Source: Magallana angulata (Eukaryota > Mollusca > Bivalvia > Ostreida > Ostreidae). Taken from it: a DNA stretch of 64,000 nt. Every line of letters begins with the position of its first letter. Position 1 is the first letter of the stretch. Shown here piece after piece: positions 47,103-64,000 of this stretch. Both the position numbers and the translations under genes were made by a program. The notes below the pieces were generated by a model. That model saw only the letters and a program-made list of their open reading frames with translations. It was not told the origin of the DNA and did no database searches. The stretch spans positions 23,436,307-23,500,306 of the forward strand of contig NC_069116.1 of NCBI RefSeq assembly GCF_025612915.1. Direction: 5' to 3'.

Positions 47103-47854
47103 ACCAAGAAGATGGGTGAATAAGGCGTGTAAACTGCCTATATGAGGATAGATAAGATACTATAAAAATGAAATACGAACAAATCTCATAATTTCTTTCT
47201 AAATTATTGAAAATAATGTGTATTTACCATGACATCGATTTATAACCTTTAAATGTTTTAAATATTTGGAATAGGTTGATTTAAACTGGCGTATGTGTGT
47301 CAAAACCTCCAAAATAGTGTCATTTTTTGAACTTCAATACCTTTTCTTTTATAGAGTGGGTCTGGGCTCCATATTTTTGTCATAGTCTATATAAGGTTTA
47401 AAGAAATCAAACCGATTTTAATCAACAAAAACGTGGAGAGATGACCCACTATACTTTAAAAATGTAATTTTGTATCCCAAAAATTGAACGTTTTAGAGAA
47501 ATATCACAAGTCCGTAAATTCGAGGTTGAAGTTGCATTTAGCATTTAACACTAAAGTTTATTGTGACTGAAATGGTTCAGTGGTTAGAGCACTAGACATT
47601 AGGTAACATATAAAAAAGAGCTAGGGTTTTAAGGTTGTGGGTTCGATACCACCAAAACTTTACAATTTTTTTTTCTTATATATCGTTTGTTAAAATATTC
47701 AGAACTAATTATACTTAGAAATTGTGCTTTTGTAAACTTGTAATATGACATCATCTAGTATATTTAGTTGGAAAACAATTAATTTGAAATTGTTTTTTAC
47801 GACAAAACCAAATGGGCATTTGCGTTATCTTGTTCCCCCATCTTCAAATTTGGT
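47103..47854. mobile_element. Candidate TIR-bounded element at array edge
   Basis: The motif GAAGATGGGKGAAYAAG occurs forward at 47108-47124 and inverted at 47829-47845, with two mismatches. ACCAA lies just outside each copy (47103 side and 47850-47854 side). The first base of the element is the first base after histone identity ends. The length is about 750 bp and I see no transposase frame, as in a MITE. No target-site duplication is visible, so the boundary may be recombinational. It contains a tRNA-like segment (47564-47652). Confidence 0.45.
47564..47652 (+). repeat. tRNA-like segment with box A and box B (SINE-like)
   Basis: A box-A-like TGGTTCAGTGGTTAGAGC (47573-47590) is followed by a box-B-like GGTTCGATACC (47640-47650). 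The D-arm looks preserved. The T-stem has mismatches and the interval between the boxes is long, with no good anticodon arm. I read it as a decayed tRNA or a tRNA-derived SINE head rather than a working tRNA gene. Confidence 0.4.
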
Positions 47855-49223
47855 CAAAATTTACATAATAATTTCTCACGTATTACACGAAAGACAAATA
47901 ATATTATATTGAAATAAAGACATATATATACGTTGTAAAAGTGATGTTGCTTCTCCAATTTGATCGTGTGCATGGTCAGAAAGATCAAGATTGTATGGCA
48001 TTTTTCCCGTTTCGATCATGTAAATGCATACTCTAGAGGACATTTCTGCCGTGATCATAAAAAGAAAAATTAATTAAAAGAACAAAACATATTTAAATCC
48101 TAAGATGCAACTTCTATAGACAATTTTATTTTTATTCAATAAATTTTTCTCCAAATATATGATGTTAGATTTACTTGTTCTATAAAAGCAGAGCAACATC
48201 GGTCTTTCTTGGAAGAAATATTTCTTATTTATAGATACCCGTAGTTATTCATTTTCAAACACCTCCTTTTACTAAGAACTGTCAAGTCATATTAAATGCA
48301 TGCCAATATTCACAAGAAAAAAATGTTTGTGAGATTCTACTTTTCTTTTGTATATATCTAGTTACCATACAACAACATATTTATTTCCAAAGACTCAATA
48401 AAATAACAAACTACAACAATACCTGTTATTATCAAGCATGATGCACATTGCTTATCATCCAATGACATTTCCAGTTTACATTTATTTACGGATTACTACG
48501 TTGGGTATCAAAGATGGATGCGGCCATAAACCAAGGGGTAACCTCAAAAGCATCGAATTTTTTACCATTCAATATTTAACATAATTATGTGTTCTTCATT
48601 TTTTAAAAACAATTTTATTTCCTCATAACCATATTCCTGCAAATTCAGACATTCAATAACTAGATCTCATTTAAAACCTAAATATTAAACATTAAGGAAC
48701 TCTACAACAAAAGTCGCATTTTGAAATTTCCTTCATTTTCTTATCATTTGCTGCTGTCTATGCCTTTGATCTATGTCATTCTGAAACATTGGCCATGCTT
48801 TAGCTCCAGTTCCATTATGATATTGGATGGTCCTTGATTACCATCATTTGACTGAACGATTTTAACCGTTTGTAAAAACAGTTTCCTTGAACATTATGTT
48901 TGCATATCCTAAGCCTATAAAACAAACGTAACGTATTTTTGATACCTAGGCTACAGCTTTTAATTAGTCTAAAAAACAACCGAGGAAATTCAGCATACTA
49001 CTATTTAGGCATTCTCACTGCCCGTGAATCAGGTATGCCGGAATTGTTTAGTCTTTCAGAAATATTCATCTATTACGTGCCATCAGTGCAGTTCCTATTA
49101 TATTTTCGTCGCAGTTTTGTTTTGGTGTGTAAAATTCACTCTAGGGTTACTTTGCAATACTGACATCAAAATTTACCCATTTATTTGGTTATATTTCCAT
49201 AGAATTACATATAGTTTTGGAAA
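47855..49223. other. Intergenic region upstream of alanine aminotransferase
   Basis: AT-rich DNA without a recognisable gene. Two points bear on the next gene. ATG GATGCGGCC at 48514 starts a short frame with strong start context that runs into a donor-like GGG|GTAAC (48537/48538). A good splice-acceptor-like TTTCCATAG ends near 49202, just upstream of exon 1, and would suit a 5' UTR exon. Confidence 0.4.
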
Positions 49224-61698
<12,475 letters not shown>

Positions 61699-62870
61699 GA
61701 ACTTCATGTAATAAAGTTTTGTCTTTGCTGCCAATTGAAAAAAAAATCTCTAATAAAGTTATGTTCATTATAAAAGTGTTAATCATAAACACATCACTAT
61801 AATTTTGTTTATACATGTGTATTTCAACTCACATAAATACATCATTCAGTCTCAAAATATTTTATTGATATTTTATGGCAATGGAATTTTTCAGATTGTC
61901 TTTGTACACAAAAGTACGTCCATTACACATTTGTAAACTATTGCATTTGCAGATGAAGTAGATTGAATTTACTGTGAACATTTCTGATTTTATGGTTTCA
62001 TTTGAAAGAGTTTAGGATTCTAGAGATCCAGCAGCGACAGATATATGCTGCTGGAGCCAGTCACTTCTTTTGAAATCTCAATTATTTTTGGTGCAATTTT
62101 TACATCTGCTTTATATGACTTTAATCCATGTTACCAGGTATTAGAGATAAGTGATCATTGTTTTGAAATTATTTGATTTATTTCTGTAAAATATTTAATA
62201 TCCATGTATATTTTACATGATTTTCTTATATTAAAGTGCTATATGAAATATAGATTTAAAAGTTTCCAAAACTTTTTGTTATTTCTTTTTTTTAAGTAGA
62301 GTTTTTAATCTGTTTATTTTGATATAGTATTTGTCTTAAGTGAGGGGTCTCCATATAGTATGATGTATGAAGAGAAAGATATTTGATTTGTTATTTTGTA
62401 GTCACTATTTATTGTCAGTTCATGTTGGACAACAGTAAAAAAAAATGAAAGTCAAAGCAGAACATGCGCTTCATCATTTAATTCTTTATTATATTCTTTT
62501 ATAGGATATATCTTCATGTACACCAAAAATTGTGTAGAATAAATTTGTTGACTCAAATCTAATGCATGTATAACTGTGCAGTGGAATATGCACATTGAAT
62601 TACACATTGTAGTTATACTTTAAACTTTGAAACATTTGCATAATGATGAGATATGCTGTATTACAGAGGGTTGCATCACATGAAAATGTTTTTTTTCTAT
62701 GTTCAGTACTAGTGATGTACTAATGATCTGATGGATTTTCAATGTGAAATACTAGTACAGTGTATATATTTTAAACTTATAAAATACTTCATTGTTAAAC
62801 TTCTTAATCTATGAATGTGAGCAATGCTAAATAAAATTTGATGCTTCTGTTTAGTTTGAGTATAAAATTC
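61699..62870 (+). other. ALT 3' UTR and downstream DNA
   Basis: AATAAA at 61710-61715 and 61752-61757 are the likely first polyadenylation signals, 12 and 54 nt beyond the stop. Further AT-rich sequence with another AATAAA near 62831 could be an extended 3' UTR. No other gene was seen. Confidence 0.5.
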
Positions 62871-63025
62871 ATCTGTTAATTGCTTAATATGAATGTTTTT
62901 TGCTGTCATTTAATCTATTTAATCAAAGCATGTAAAAATATGAATTAAAATTTGTTCTATATCAGAAGATTCTTAACTAAAATGCAATTGCAGGATTTTT
63001 CAAATATCTTGTCCTCAAAAATTGA

Positions 63026-63428
63026 CCTACAGAGTGCAGCAACCTTAACAATAGTTTCTTGGTCAAGGTCAAGTTAGACTACGTTAAAAAATCTGTTTCC
63101 AGTGCATATATATGTTCTCAACATAGCCTGATCTTGTCCATCTGTCTGTCCATCCAAGGTTACTATTTTCTCTTCTCTTTGTGCAATCAAACTCATACTT
63201 TATTCAAATAAAGCCTTTGAGTGAAGGGTGTGCAGTGATCTTAAACCTCATTTCTAGGGCTAAGGTTTATAGGGCATAACAGAATTATTTTTTTTTTAAA
63301 ATCCCTCTCTTCCCTTGGTATATTCTGGCTAATACTTCACCTACAGAGTTCTGCAACCTTAACAAAAGTTTCTTGGTCAAGGGTCAAGGTCAAAGCAGAC
63401 TACATTTAAAAGCTGTGTCCAGAGCATT
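63026..63428. repeat. Pair of diverged direct repeats
   Basis: The block at 63026-63108 (CCTACAGAG...TTTCTTGGTCAAGG...TCCAG...GCAT) recurs at 63340-63428 with substitutions and a 7-bp internal GGTCAAG expansion. The copies are 314 bp apart, which suggests a tandem unit of about 314 bp or two copies of a dispersed repeat. No gene is seen here or in the remaining sequence to 64000. Confidence 0.7.
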
Positions 63429-64000
63429 CCCATATTTTTCGAAAATTAGGTCGATCCTGTTTACTGGACGAAGGAGCCCGTTTTTAGCAAAAACAAAAAC
63501 AAAAAAGTATAAATAGGTCGACTTTGAAGAATTGGTCGAAAAATAACCGCTAGTTTGAATGAATAAATGGTTAAACCAATAACATTATCATATATATAGT
63601 AGCCTTTAATCTTATTTCACAGTTTTAAACAAAAGGGAAATAAAATGCATTTCTTAAAAACATCATAATAAAAAGTCTGAAATTGCATCAAAATCTTCAA
63701 ACAAATTTATTCAGTATGGCCGGATTAATTTAGATCGTTTTTATAACTCTCCTGTCATGTGTACAAACTGGTGTTAACCGGGGGATAGTAATTAAACTAG
63801 CCTGGAGGTATGACTACGGTAGCATATGCAACCCTGTGTCTCTGTGTGATTTTTTACTGTGTATATACACACGAGTCAACTTCTAACTGTATATAAACAA
63901 AGTAGGCGCTACCCAGACAGATTTCAGAGACACCTGGCTTAAATTTTCACGGACAGTTTTATTTTGAATATACAGAAAAAAAATTGTACATGTATTCTAT

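Noticed and set aside
47564-47652. Functional tRNA gene
   Set aside because: The T-stem pairs poorly and no anticodon arm could be formed in the long interval between box A and box B.

Overview
This window is animal nuclear DNA, most likely from a bivalve mollusc or another lophotrochozoan. The reasons are intronless replication-dependent histone genes ending in the metazoan 3' stem-loop, mollusc-like H1, H2A and H2B sequences, AT-rich spacers full of microsatellites, and a neighbouring gene with GT-AG introns. The species cannot be named from the sequence alone.

Layout. 1-4283 is AT-rich flank in which I recognise no gene. 4284-4783 is exactly 500 N, an assembly gap. 4784-47102 is a head-to-tail tandem array of a histone quintet repeat of about 8.9 kb: four full units of 8912, 8914, 8920 and 8914 bp, then a fifth that stops inside the H2A/H2B divergent promoter. 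Each full unit, read left to right, carries H3 (-), H1 (-), H2A (-), H2B (+) and H4 (-). The window therefore holds five H3, five H1, five H2A, four H2B and four H4 genes. Apart from one frameshifted H2B (unit 2), the copies encode identical proteins. The differences I found between units are microsatellite and homopolymer lengths, one substitution, and two small indels in unit 2. This is the expected signature of concerted evolution. Each gene has its own stem-loop and a downstream purine-rich element that would pair with U7 snRNA. H2A and H2B share a 267 bp divergent promoter.

The right edge of the array coincides with a candidate TIR-bounded element of about 750 bp (47103-47854) that contains a tRNA-like box A/box B segment. 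After a gene-poor stretch, 49224-61698 (+) encodes alanine aminotransferase in 13 exons (518 aa, with a mitochondrial-type leader). Its 7 kb eleventh intron holds a decayed LINE with a restriction-like endonuclease (R2/NeSL-like group), which itself appears to carry an insertion in the reverse-transcriptase core, and a separate inverted-repeat element. 61699-64000 is 3' UTR and downstream DNA with a duplicated repeat.

Working together: the quintet supplies linker and core histones in S phase under a common 3'-end processing signal. The aminotransferase is an unrelated metabolic neighbour. I found no convincing new biological system. The best leads are the broken array edge with a promoter-clipped H2A, the damaged H2B of unit 2, a splice-site-bounded mini-exon conserved in the H3-H1 spacer, and the nested LINE.
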